DNA of 64,000 nt from NCBI GenBank assembly GCA_022842445.1, contig JALHPO010000003.1, positions 186,001-250,000 of the forward strand, in the 5' to 3' direction. This document shows positions 52,400 to 60,961 of this stretch, piece after piece. The notes under the pieces were generated by a model. The model was not told where the DNA came from and made no database searches. It saw only the letters and a list, made by a program, of their open reading frames with translations. The DNA is from Nitrospira sp. GTDB lineage: Bacteria; Nitrospirota; Nitrospiria; Nitrospirales; Nitrospiraceae. The position numbers and the translations under genes are program-made. Each line of letters opens with the position of its first letter. The stretch's first letter is position 1.

Positions 52400-53260
52400 A
52401 TGCACGCTCTAAGACAAGGATTCCGTTTCCTGGGCGATGTGTTCCACGCTTTCCTACGGCACGGCTGCGCCAGCCTGGCCGCATCGCTTGCATTTTTCTC
52501 CCTGCTCTCGCTCTTTCCCCTCGTTTTCCTGCTGTTGTACGGCATCAGCTTCCTGGTCAGCCAGGATGTCATCGGCGAACAGTTCCTCTTGAGCTTCCTC
52601 AAAGGATTCCTGCCCTCGTTGGGCGAACGGCTGGCTCATGAACTCCACCGTGTCAGCGAGCTGGAAAGCGTACGATGGGTGGTGTTCCTTTCGTTCTTCT
52701 GGTTCGGAGGACTCGTCTTCTACGAATTGGATTATGCGCTCAACGTCGCGTTCGAAAGCACCCGCCGACGACACCCGTTGATCTCCACCGCGATATCGGT
52801 CGCCTTGCTCGGCGCCACCGGACTCTTACTCATCATTTCCTATGTCGCGACACAAACCCTCAATTTTTTGACGGCCTATGCGCCGAGTCTCTGGGGTCTG
52901 GATCTCGTCGCCCTCGCGGCTCATGAATTCCAGTTGACCTATACCTTGCCGTTTGTCCTTGCATTTGTCGCCGTCGGTTTCCTCTACCGGTACGTTCCCC
53001 GTCGCCGGCCAGCATGGCGGGAAGCGATGGCAGGCGCCATGGTATTCGGCATTCTCTGGGTCTCCGCCAAATTACTGTTCGTTACCTACAGCAGCTACGC
53101 CACGGTTTACGTCCGGCTCTATGGCTCGCTACTGGAGGTCATCTTCCTCTTGCTGTGGGTCTACTATTCGGCAGGACTTCTTCTCCTCGGCGCCGTGATC
53201 GCGCACAATCTCCAGCAACGAACGCAAGTACCATCCGCCGCACCGGCACAAAACGAATAA
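52400..53260 (+). CDS. YihY/UPF0761 (BrkB-type) membrane protein
   Basis: 286-aa inner-membrane protein with six predicted helices. YihY-family motifs include ASLAASLAFFSLLSLFPLVF in helix 1, VFYELDYALNVAF and the RYVPRRRPAWREAMAGA loop, then LYGSLLEVIFLLLWVYYSAG. Historically called ribonuclease BN or BrkB, but the true function is unresolved. It follows nuoN closely and may be co-transcribed. Confidence 0.88.
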   Translation: MHALRQGFRFLGDVFHAFLRHGCASLAASLAFFSLLSLFPLVFLLLYGISFLVSQDVIGEQFLLSFLKGFLPSLGERLAHELHRVSELESVRWVVFLSFFWFGGLVFYELDYALNVAFESTRRRHPLISTAISVALLGATGLLLIISYVATQTLNFLTAYAPSLWGLDLVALAAHEFQLTYTLPFVLAFVAVGFLYRYVPRRRPAWREAMAGAMVFGILWVSAKLLFVTYSSYATVYVRLYGSLLEVIFLLLWVYYSAGLLLLGAVIAHNLQQRTQVPSAAPAQNE

Positions 53261-53284
53261 CTCGGCCGTTGCCGATTCGGTGCT

Positions 53285-53384
53285 CCGGGGAATGGAGTTG
53301 CGAGTTTCGGGGTTCATGTTTCGTGTTGCCAGGGAAGACGATCTCGGAACCCGGAACCCGAAACATTTTATGGAATATGTTTCG
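53285..53384 (+). repeat. Dispersed ~95-bp repeat, copy 1
   Basis: Contains GAGTTGCGAGTTTCGGGGTT, CATGTTTCGTGTTGCCAGGG and CCCGGAACCCGAAACATTTT. An inverted copy is present at 60823-60914 with roughly 80% identity by eye. Arms GTTTCGGG and CCCGAAAC inside the unit can form a hairpin. It lies between the YihY gene and the next membrane-protein gene and creates a spurious 5' extension of that gene's frame. Confidence 0.7.
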
Positions 53385-53531
53385 TCCCCCGACCCCCCGT
53401 GGCCGCAATATCGACTGTCTGCAAATACCGACCTGAAGCCGTTTTCCCGGGTTTGCAACTTCCGGCCATTTTCTGGCGGGAGAGCCTCTTCCCCGATACA
53501 ATGGCACCCGACACAAGAGGGGGCCCTTCGC

Positions 53532-54932
53532 ATGTTTGAAGAATACGGAAAAGAACTCATGATGCTGGGGGGGACGATTGCGGGGTTCGTCGCCGCCGTG
53601 CTCAGCGTCTTGGAAAAGCTTTTAGTGTTCCGGGGCAGCCCCGCGAAGAGTGAATCCACAGCCGAAACCAAGAATGAGCCCAAGAGTGAGGCCAGGAGCG
53701 ACAAACGAGAGTCGTACCGTCCCGAACGCGCACCAGTGGAAGCCGCCCCGAGCGTGGATTTCTTTTCCACAAAGCCGCTGCGCGGCACCTCCTACCTGCT
53801 GCTGAACGAAGTCGGCGTCATTGCGGCGGCCGGTGTGCTGCTCAACTATGTAGGGCTCACGCTCAGCCGACACCTGGAAAGCATTCTGTTTTTGGATATG
53901 ACAGGAACAGCCCTGGTCGCGATTCTGCTCGGCCCCTGGTGGGGTGCCATCGTCGCCCTGCTCTCGAACTCCGTGGTCAATTGGCTGCTCTTCCCGGAAG
54001 CGGGAGCGGACGTGGTGATCTTCCCATGGTCCCTGGTCAATATGACCGGCGCTTTATTCTGGGGGCTACTGGCTCGCCAGGCTGGATTTCACAAATACGT
54101 GCGCACCAGCAAGAGTTCAGGTTTTGCCCACATGTGGTACCTGCTCAGCTTCGGAGTCATCGGGGCCATCGTCATGAGCGTTCCCGGCACACTCGTCCAG
54201 TCCGCACTCCATGAGAGTTCCGTACTGGCATTGAACCCCGAAGTCGCCCGGTCGCTCAGCGTGCTGATCGGGCGATGGGAAGCCGCGGTTCAGCTGTACT
54301 TGGAATCTGCTATCGGGCTGCAATGGAGTGAGAGTGTCGGCTGGTATATCGTCAACTGGCTCCAGAACTGCGTCCGATACATCCCCGACAAGACAATGAG
54401 CGCCGCCATTGCGCTGGTCATCTTGAAATACGGCTATCCCTTGTTCGAGCGGGAATTGATTCACGGCGGCCCGGACGGCGAGCGGCCGCGCGACGAACGA
54501 ATCCTCCCGCTCATCCTGGGACTGCTTTACGCTCCGTCGTATGCTTCGCTTATCAGCAGCGAGGGGTATGCCGGCCCGCTTTACTGGCCCCTGTGGTCTA
54601 CGCCGTGGCTGTTTATTCTCTACGGCTATTTCCGAATCCGCTACTCAGGACCGACAGACCATGCGCTCCAGCAGGCGCGGCTCCAGCGGGCGGATCGCTA
54701 TGCCAAGGCATTGAAGCCGGTCGGGAAAGAGCCGTCCTACGAGTTCTGCCGTCGGCTAACTTTTGCGACGCTGATTGCCAGCCTGATCTTTGCGATATGC
54801 CTACCCGTGGTGTTGATGGACTTCTACCGGGTGACATTCAAGTTCTTCTGCGTGGTCTACGGATTCCTGCTCGTCGTCCACCTGATCCGTGTCGCCATTG
54901 CCCAAAATATTTCCGTGGCACGGACTGAATGA
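53532..54932 (+). CDS. Multi-pass membrane protein with ECF S-component-like segment
   Basis: 466-aa protein. A short N-terminal helix (GGTIAGFVAAVLSVLEKLLV) and a charged linker (about 35-75) precede about nine further helices. The block LDMTGTALVAILLGPWWGAI then VALLSNSVVNWLLF resembles substrate-binding (S) components of ECF-type vitamin transporters, but the rest has no match I recognise and no ECF ATPase is nearby. I start at ATG 53532 because the frame before it is made of the dispersed repeat. Function unknown. Confidence 0.6.
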   Translation: MFEEYGKELMMLGGTIAGFVAAVLSVLEKLLVFRGSPAKSESTAETKNEPKSEARSDKRESYRPERAPVEAAPSVDFFSTKPLRGTSYLLLNEVGVIAAAGVLLNYVGLTLSRHLESILFLDMTGTALVAILLGPWWGAIVALLSNSVVNWLLFPEAGADVVIFPWSLVNMTGALFWGLLARQAGFHKYVRTSKSSGFAHMWYLLSFGVIGAIVMSVPGTLVQSALHESSVLALNPEVARSLSVLIGRWEAAVQLYLESAIGLQWSESVGWYIVNWLQNCVRYIPDKTMSAAIALVILKYGYPLFERELIHGGPDGERPRDERILPLILGLLYAPSYASLISSEGYAGPLYWPLWSTPWLFILYGYFRIRYSGPTDHALQQARLQRADRYAKALKPVGKEPSYEFCRRLTFATLIASLIFAICLPVVLMDFYRVTFKFFCVVYGFLLVVHLIRVAIAQNISVARTE

Positions 54933-54989
54933 GACCCTGAGGCGTCCCTCGTATCTCGTCGTCCGCGAGATGCGTTCACGAAAAGCGCG

Positions 54990-56162
54990 TCACGTTTTCT
55001 GTAACTGCAAATAATTCGCAATGGCCGACTGCGTCACCAGTCCGGCAATCTGCCCGTCTTGCATCACGACAAGCTGATCCCACCCGTCCTGCGCCATGCC
55101 TTCCATCGCCTGAATAACCGACACATCCGGCTCCACCATTAACGACGGTGACAGCGGGCGCATGACTTGCCCGACCTGCCGCCAGGGCCACATCGCCGAC
55201 GGGACAGTCTGGATCTCCGCCACCGTGATCAGCCCCGCAAGTTGCCCTCCATCCACAACCGGGAAGCTGCCATATCCGTAGGGCTGAAAGTACTGCGTCA
55301 CCGCCTCATCCAGCGAACATTGCGCAGGAATCGACGCGACCGTCCGCACCATCAAGTCCCGCACCCGGACCATGGCAAGCGTCTGCCGGAACGCCGCCTG
55401 ACGGCGGCTTGCGCGCGCCGCGGCAAAGAGAAATATCCCGATGAAGACCACCCAGCTCCCGTTCGATGCCATCGAGGAATCCAACTTGCCCATCAACGCC
55501 CCGACAAGTACCGTCAGCCCCAGCACACCAAGCAACAGGCCGAATCCAAGACCGACGACGGCCGCCTGTTTGGTCGCCCGATAGAAATCCTTCCCCCAGG
55601 CCCAGAGTCCTGCGCGCAATACCCGCCCCCCGTCCAAGGGAAATCCAGGAATCAAATTGAAAAGCCCAAGCTGGAGGTTCACCATCCCCAACAAGGCCGC
55701 AAGCATGACCACGCCTTGAATATCGCGCGGCGATTGAATCGATTCAGCGAGCGCGGTCAATCCGAAACAAGCCGCCCCCAGCACAAAGCTCACGATGGGA
55801 CCAGCCACGGCAATGAGAAATTCCGCTCGGGGAGTGGGCGCTTCCTTCCGCATATGGGCCACACCCCCGAAAATGAACAGGGTGATCCGTTCGATGGGAA
55901 TGCAATAACGTAGCGCCACATACGAATGGCCGAGTTCGTGCAACAGAACGGAAAGAAACAAGAGAAGCGCAGCAACGCCGCCCATCGCCCAATAGCGCGT
56001 GGGCGAGAGGCCCGGCAACTCCTCCGGCAAATACCCGGTCGCCAACGTCCAGGTCACGAGGAGAAAGATCAGAAACCAAGACGCATGAACGCGAATGGGA
56101 ATCCCCAATGCGCGACCGATTTGCCAGGAGGGCCATTGCATGAACACACCGTAACAGTTCAT
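54990..56162 (-). CDS. Site-2 protease-type M50 metallopeptidase with CBS pair
   Basis: 390-aa intramembrane zinc protease. Zinc ligands in LLHELGHSYVAL (HExxH) and the third ligand Asp in IPGFPLDGGRVLRA lie in membrane helices. A C-terminal pair of CBS domains (about 270-385; RVRDLMVRTVASIPAQ and VVMQDGQIAGLVTQ) probably senses nucleotides. Family members cleave membrane-bound regulators. Start may be the internal ATG at 56141 (MQWPSW). No anti-sigma factor gene is adjacent, so the substrate is unknown. Confidence 0.9.
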   Translation of the reverse strand: MNCYGVFMQWPSWQIGRALGIPIRVHASWFLIFLLVTWTLATGYLPEELPGLSPTRYWAMGGVAALLLFLSVLLHELGHSYVALRYCIPIERITLFIFGGVAHMRKEAPTPRAEFLIAVAGPIVSFVLGAACFGLTALAESIQSPRDIQGVVMLAALLGMVNLQLGLFNLIPGFPLDGGRVLRAGLWAWGKDFYRATKQAAVVGLGFGLLLGVLGLTVLVGALMGKLDSSMASNGSWVVFIGIFLFAAARASRRQAAFRQTLAMVRVRDLMVRTVASIPAQCSLDEAVTQYFQPYGYGSFPVVDGGQLAGLITVAEIQTVPSAMWPWRQVGQVMRPLSPSLMVEPDVSVIQAMEGMAQDGWDQLVVMQDGQIAGLVTQSAIANYLQLQKT

Positions 56163-56215
56163 AAAAAGAGGGTCAATTTATCGCGCCGAGCCGGGCTTCA
56201 GGTATACTAGAGCAC

Positions 56216-56929
56216 ATGGTCCTGCGATCCCCCACATGGGTTCTCAACCTCCTGCTTATCGGCAGCTGGCTGCTCGGCATTCCAGCCACGAGCGCAGCCC
56301 AAGTCATCAAGTCCGGTCCACCTGCCTGCCCGGGCGTTGCACTGACGTTCGACCTCTGCCCTGTCAAGAAGGGCTCAGGCTACGACAAGCCACTGATGGA
56401 TTTTTTGATCCAACACCGAATCCCTTCAACCTTTTTCATGTCCGGCAAGTGGGCGGCCAAACACGAAGAAGATGTACGCCATCTGCTCGGCATAGAGTTT
56501 TTTGAAATCGGGACCCATGGCGAGGTACATGCCCATCTACCGATGCACGATGCTGCAGAACAGCGGGCTGAAATTCTCCGCCCTGTTACGATGCTGGATG
56601 AGCGCTATGCCCACACAGCCACGTTATTTCGCCCTCCCTATGGTGAATATAACGATGTGACCATCGATGTTGTGAAAGCACTTGGCCTCCGGTTTATCCA
56701 ATGGAACATCGAGTCCGGCGACCCGGACCCGACGCTATCGGCCGATCAGATCCTGAGCCGCATTGAGCAACGCGCCAAGCCGGGCAGCATCGTGGTGCTG
56801 CATGCCAATGGGAAGGGCAAGCAGACCAGAGCGGTGATCGAACGATTGACGACGGACGTGCTTCCCCGCAAAGGACTGCGGCCCATGACCGTCAGTGATC
56901 TATTAAATTGCGCGCCGCCAGCCCCATGA
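56216..56929 (+). CDS. Secreted polysaccharide deacetylase (NodB) with altered motif 1
   Basis: 237-aa protein with signal peptide (LLLIGSWLLGIPATSAA) and NodB-type domain. Motif 2 (GTHGEVHAHL, H-x3-H), motif 3 (RPPYGEYN) and a motif 5-type LHANGKGK are present. Motif 1 reads LTFDLCP: the first Asp is kept but the second, metal-binding Asp is replaced by Leu and followed by Cys. Either metal binding is different or the subgroup is catalytically changed. Substrate would be an N-acetylated glycan of the envelope. Coupled to the next gene by ATGA overlap. Confidence 0.85.
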   Translation: MVLRSPTWVLNLLLIGSWLLGIPATSAAQVIKSGPPACPGVALTFDLCPVKKGSGYDKPLMDFLIQHRIPSTFFMSGKWAAKHEEDVRHLLGIEFFEIGTHGEVHAHLPMHDAAEQRAEILRPVTMLDERYAHTATLFRPPYGEYNDVTIDVVKALGLRFIQWNIESGDPDPTLSADQILSRIEQRAKPGSIVVLHANGKGKQTRAVIERLTTDVLPRKGLRPMTVSDLLNCAPPAP

Positions 56930-57402
56930 ACGATTCCCGCATCCGAACTATGCAAGCCGAAGACTGCGCTGAGGTCGTTCAACTGTTGAGCAAATCCGAT
57001 CCGTGGAAGACGCTGGGCTACACGATCGCCGATTGGAATCGGATTTTTTGCCCCCTGCCGCAAGGGCGGGACAGTTATGTGGCTGAACTTGACGGGCGCG
57101 TGGCGGGTGTCGCCCTTGTGAAGCAGAAGTTTCTGCTCGGTGACTATCTGGAACTCCTGGGCGTAGCCGAATGGGCCCGCCACAAAGGAATCGGCAGCCT
57201 GCTGCTCAAACACGTTGAACAACTTGTCTTCGAACGAACGAAGAATCTCTTCGCGTGCGTCTCGGACTTCAACCAATCGGCGCGAGACTTTTACAAAAAA
57301 CAGGGCTATCAGGAAATCGGCCCGATGCCGAACTTTCTGATTCCCGGCAGCGCTGAAATACTCCTGCGCAAAACGGCGGGACCAACCAGAAAAGCGCCAT
57401 AA
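56926..57402 (+). CDS. GNAT-family N-acetyltransferase
   Basis: 158-aa acetyl-CoA-dependent transferase. Typical GNAT core: VAGVALVKQKF (beta4), LLGVAEWARHKGIGSLLLKH (motif A, acetyl-CoA loop R-x2-G-I-G) and ACVSDFNQSARDFYKKQGYQ (motif B with the Tyr-containing helix). Acceptor unknown. Start at 56926 overlaps the deacetylase stop, suggesting a shared cell-envelope sugar pathway (inference). Confidence 0.85.
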   Translation: MNDSRIRTMQAEDCAEVVQLLSKSDPWKTLGYTIADWNRIFCPLPQGRDSYVAELDGRVAGVALVKQKFLLGDYLELLGVAEWARHKGIGSLLLKHVEQLVFERTKNLFACVSDFNQSARDFYKKQGYQEIGPMPNFLIPGSAEILLRKTAGPTRKAP

Positions 57403-57479
57403 CTCGTCACCGATCATATGTCAAACGCAAGAGACTCAATGTGGAGAGCAATCTCCTTTTTGCGATTGACCTATGACAT

Positions 57480-57902
57480 ATGCCGGAAGTACAAATCCAT
57501 ACGATGAACGTCACAAAGCTTCTTCATACCCGCATGCGCGTGAGCGACCTGGACCAGACGATCCAATTCTATACGAGCGTGCTGGGTCTGGAAGTAATCG
57601 AACACAAGACCTCGCCCCGAGGATCGCAGCTTGCCTTCTTAAAGGTCCCCAACAGCGATGAACTCATCGAGTTGACCAGCTTCCCTGCCAGTGGGCCGGT
57701 CAAAGTCCAGGAGGACCTGGTCCATCTGGCCTTCCAAGTCGAAAGCCTCGACCAGACAATCGCATCGCTCAATGCGCAGGGGGTCAAGATCACCGATGGT
57801 CCGACGAAGACTTCATCCGGCAGCCGCTTTATCTTCATCGACGCCCCGGATGGCTATGAAATCGAGCTGATCGAACGCCCGATCGGTGTGAAGGTCGTTT
57901 AG
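57480..57902 (+). CDS. VOC/glyoxalase-fold protein
   Basis: 140-aa protein with two beta-alpha-beta-beta-beta modules of the vicinal-oxygen-chelate family. Metal-site positions are visible as His in LLHTRMRV, Glu in DELIELTS, His in LVHLAFQV and Glu in GYEIELIER, as in lactoylglutathione lyase. Likely a glyoxalase I-type or related lyase. ATG at 57504 is an alternative start that begins at the family N-terminus. Confidence 0.82.
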   Translation: MPEVQIHTMNVTKLLHTRMRVSDLDQTIQFYTSVLGLEVIEHKTSPRGSQLAFLKVPNSDELIELTSFPASGPVKVQEDLVHLAFQVESLDQTIASLNAQGVKITDGPTKTSSGSRFIFIDAPDGYEIELIERPIGVKVV

Positions 57903-58042
57903 CCCCATAGTCATGGGGCAGAATTCCTCTATGATTAATACCCCTTGACTGCTGACCGCCTTTCCCGCAGCTATTGACCATTGATCACCACCCCAGTAAT
58001 GTTTCACACGCTTCACGAACGACGAGATGCAAAGGAGGAGAA

Positions 58043-58912
58043 ATGAAGAACGGCTTTTTCCGCGGCCACGGCCTCGGCAATGATTACGTCGTGATGGACC
58101 CCAAGGAACTGAGTTTCAAGCTGACATCAAAGACCATTGAAGCAATTTGTGACCGGAATTGGGGGCTCGGCAGCGACGGGATTTTGGCGTTGGTCCCCTC
58201 ACGGAAGGCTGATTTCGGCCTACGCATTTTCAATCCGGACGGCAGCGAAGCGGAAAAGTCCGGAAACGGACTCAGGATCTTTGCCCGCTATCTCCACGCT
58301 ACAGGCAAAACAAAGAAGAAGCATTTCACAGTCGAGACGAAAGGCGGACTCGTTACCATTGATCTGCACATCGATCGGCATGGAGATGCCGGCGCCGCCA
58401 CGGTTGAAATGGGGCAAGCCACGTTCAAGCCGGCCGCCCTTCCCTGTACCCTCAATGTTCCTGAGCTGATTCAGCAACCGATTGACGCAGCCGGCCGTTC
58501 GCTGACGTTTACCGGCGTGAGCGTCGGGAACCCCCATTGTGTGGTCTTCAAACCGTCCGGGGAATCTTGGTCTCGGGAAGAGCTACTGAAACTTGGCCCT
58601 GCCTTGGAAAACCATACCCTGTTCCCAAAACGAACGAACGTCCAGCTAGCTGTTCCGACAGGGCCAAAGGAAATCTTCATCCTGATTTGGGAGCGGGGTG
58701 CTGGAGAGACGCAAGCCTCCGGCTCCTCCTCTTGCGCCGCCGCCAGTGCTGCTGTGCGACTGGGACTCGTGAAAAGCCCGGTCACCGTCAAGATGCCGGG
58801 TGGCGCGCTGAACATCGACGTGGCGGTGGATTTCAGCCTTACGATGAAAGGCCCGGTGGCGGAGGTCGCCAGAGGCACACTGAGTCCGTCGTTCGTCCGG
58901 GGTCTGCGATAA
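58043..58912 (+). CDS. DapF-family protein lacking both catalytic cysteines
   Basis: 289-aa protein with the two-lobed diaminopimelate epimerase fold: FFRGHGLGNDYVVMD, CDRNWGLGSDGIL, NPDGSEAEKSGNG, GNPHCVVF, NVQLAV and GAGETQASGSSSCAAA. In true DapF the two general bases are cysteines in the N-x-DGSE-x3-CGNG and GET-x-A-CG blocks. Here both are serines (codon TCC), S73 and S226. All substrate-contacting blocks around them are retained. It may be a non-epimerising relative (Ser for Cys changes chemistry in proline-racemase relatives) or a weak epimerase. Good AAGGAGG-type Shine-Dalgarno before ATG 58043. Located directly before uvrC. Confidence 0.85.
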   Translation: MKNGFFRGHGLGNDYVVMDPKELSFKLTSKTIEAICDRNWGLGSDGILALVPSRKADFGLRIFNPDGSEAEKSGNGLRIFARYLHATGKTKKKHFTVETKGGLVTIDLHIDRHGDAGAATVEMGQATFKPAALPCTLNVPELIQQPIDAAGRSLTFTGVSVGNPHCVVFKPSGESWSREELLKLGPALENHTLFPKRTNVQLAVPTGPKEIFILIWERGAGETQASGSSSCAAASAAVRLGLVKSPVTVKMPGGALNIDVAVDFSLTMKGPVAEVARGTLSPSFVRGLR

Positions 58913-58982
58913 CGATCGTCACACGTCAACCAGGAAGAAATCCCGTCACATTCCTGATATCCTCACGATTGACGGATGACGC

Positions 58983-60797
58983 ATGACGACTGACGTTCTC
59001 CAATCCAAGCTCGACCATCTGCCGGACAACCCCGGCGTCTATCTTTTCAAGAACGGCCAAGGCGAGATTCTCTACATCGGAAAGGCTGCGGTGCTCGCCG
59101 ATCGGGTTCGGTCTTACTTCCAGAAGAGCGCAGACCACAGTCCCAAAACCAGCCTGCTCGTCGGCCAGGTGGCCGACTTGGAAACGATGGTGACCCGATC
59201 CGAGCTCGAGGCCCTGATCCTTGAAAGCAACCTGGTCAAGCGCCACAAACCCCGGTTTAACATCGTCTTGCGGGACGACAAACAATATCCGTACGTGCGC
59301 CTGCCGATTAAGGACGACTTTCCACGGCTTTCGATCGTGCGCCGCGTTGAAAAGGACGGCGCGCTGTACTATGGGCCCTACACACCGGCCAACGCGCTGC
59401 GCGAGACCTTGAAGGTCATCAAACACGTCTTCCCCCTCGCAACCTGTTCGATCAACATCGATGGAACGGCCGAGCGCGCCTGCATCGAGTTTGAGATCAA
59501 GCGGTGCATGGCCCCCTGCACCGGCAACCAATCAAAAGATGACTACCACCAAATCGTCAAACAAGTCCGACACTTTCTGGAGGGACGAGATCATGAGTTA
59601 CTGGATGACCTGCGCGCCAAGATGGAGGCCGCAGCCGGCCGAGAGGAATTTGAGGAAGCCGCCCGCTTACGCGACCGTCTTTTCAAGATCGAACGGATGC
59701 TGGAAAAGCAGCGCATCACACAGACCTCCGCGACCGATCAGGATGTCATCGGCCTCGCGCGGCAAGGCACGGCAGTAGATCTCCAGATTCTTTTCGTGCG
59801 CGGCGGGCTGTTGATCGGGCGCAAGGACTTCTTCTGGCCTCAATCGGCGGACACACCGGATGAGGAACTCGTCCGGTCCGCGATCGAGCAGTTTTACAAC
59901 AAAGACTGCCAGCCTCCGAAAGAAGTCCTCGTACCGACCGAGTTGGAAGACACCGTCCTGATCGAGCAATGGCTGTCCGACAAGCGCGGTGAGTCCGTTC
60001 GCGTCCGGGCGCCTGAACGAGGAGCTAAACATCAGCTGGTCCTCCTGGCCGAAGAAAATGCGGCCGCGGCGGTGGCGAATCATCTACGCGATGAAGAACT
60101 TGACCGGCAGGCGGTGGAAGACTTGAAGCGGATGCTGCGTCTTGGGCAAGCCCCCCGTCGCATTGAAGGGTTTGACATCTCCAATACAATGGGCAATCAA
60201 TCGGTTGCATCGATGGTCGTCTGGGAAGACGGCCGGATGAAGAAAGCTGACTATCGCCGGTTCAAAATCCAGACTGTCACAGGAGCGAACGACTTCGCGA
60301 GCATGCAGGAAGTCGTGGCCAGACGGTATGGCCAGTCTGAACACCTGGCCCGGCCTGATTTGATCTTGATCGACGGCGGACTCGGGCAACTCGCTGCCGC
60401 AATGGAAGGGCTGAAGCACGCCGGCCATCACAACCAGGCAATTGTCGGATTGGCCAAGGCTCGCGGTGAAAAGGAAGAGCGCATTTTCCTCCCGGGCCGA
60501 AAGAACCCGATCGTCCTGAGGCCCACCGCTCCGGCCACACATTTGGTCCAGCGCATCCGCGACGAAGCCCACCGGTTCGCCCTCAGCTACCATCGAAAGC
60601 TGCGCGGCAAAGCCTTACTCGCCTCACAATTGGACCAGATCGTCGGCATCGGCGAGCTCAAGCGCACTCGCCTGTTGAATCAGTTTGGGAGTCTGAAGCA
60701 GCTGGCAGAAGCCAGCGACGAAGCCCTCCAGGAAGCGGGACTGAATGACGAAACGGTCACGAACCTCCGCAAATCGCTCGGCCCTTCGCCCACATGA
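58983..60797 (+). CDS. uvrC: Excinuclease ABC subunit C
   Basis: 604-aa nucleotide-excision-repair endonuclease. N-terminal GIY-YIG domain (NPGVYLFKNGQGEILYIGKA), UVR motif for UvrB contact (about 200-240; AAGREEFEEAARLRDRLFKI), central Cys-poor linker, RNase H-like nuclease domain (IEGFDISNTMGNQSVASMVV, LILIDGGLGQLAAA) and C-terminal tandem helix-hairpin-helix (LDQIVGIGELKRTRLLNQFG). Complete and of standard length. Confidence 0.97.
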   Translation: MTTDVLQSKLDHLPDNPGVYLFKNGQGEILYIGKAAVLADRVRSYFQKSADHSPKTSLLVGQVADLETMVTRSELEALILESNLVKRHKPRFNIVLRDDKQYPYVRLPIKDDFPRLSIVRRVEKDGALYYGPYTPANALRETLKVIKHVFPLATCSINIDGTAERACIEFEIKRCMAPCTGNQSKDDYHQIVKQVRHFLEGRDHELLDDLRAKMEAAAGREEFEEAARLRDRLFKIERMLEKQRITQTSATDQDVIGLARQGTAVDLQILFVRGGLLIGRKDFFWPQSADTPDEELVRSAIEQFYNKDCQPPKEVLVPTELEDTVLIEQWLSDKRGESVRVRAPERGAKHQLVLLAEENAAAAVANHLRDEELDRQAVEDLKRMLRLGQAPRRIEGFDISNTMGNQSVASMVVWEDGRMKKADYRRFKIQTVTGANDFASMQEVVARRYGQSEHLARPDLILIDGGLGQLAAAMEGLKHAGHHNQAIVGLAKARGEKEERIFLPGRKNPIVLRPTAPATHLVQRIRDEAHRFALSYHRKLRGKALLASQLDQIVGIGELKRTRLLNQFGSLKQLAEASDEALQEAGLNDETVTNLRKSLGPSPT

Positions 60798-60822
60798 TTC
60801 ATGACGGTTCGTTGTGCAACAA

Positions 60823-60914
60823 GCTCCATGGAATGTTTCGGGTTTCGAGTATTGGGATCGTGTTCCCTGGCAACACGAAACATAGAACCCGAAACCCGCA
60901 ACTCCATGCCCCGC
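60823..60914 (-). repeat. Dispersed ~95-bp repeat, copy 2 (inverted)
   Basis: Read on the minus strand it gives GAGTTGCGGGTTTCGGGTTC, ATGTTTCGTGTTGCCAGGGA and ACCCGAAACATTCCATGGAG, aligned with copy 1 at 53285-53384. Sits between the converging uvrC and FadL-type genes, where it could act as a transcription-end hairpin. Confidence 0.7.
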
Positions 60915-60961
60915 AATAGCAGATCGGCGAGTGCAGCAGAAGTGCTCGTGAATAATGCAGG

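Noticed and set aside
53280..53531. N-terminal extension of the 466-aa membrane-protein frame (from 53280)
   Set aside because: The extension is translated from the dispersed repeat found also at 60823-60914; the protein-like part starts at 53532.
60680..60916. Small minus-strand ORF before the FadL-type gene
   Set aside because: It is the repeat element read in frame plus the antisense of uvrC; its product equals the repeat-encoded part at 53.3 kb.
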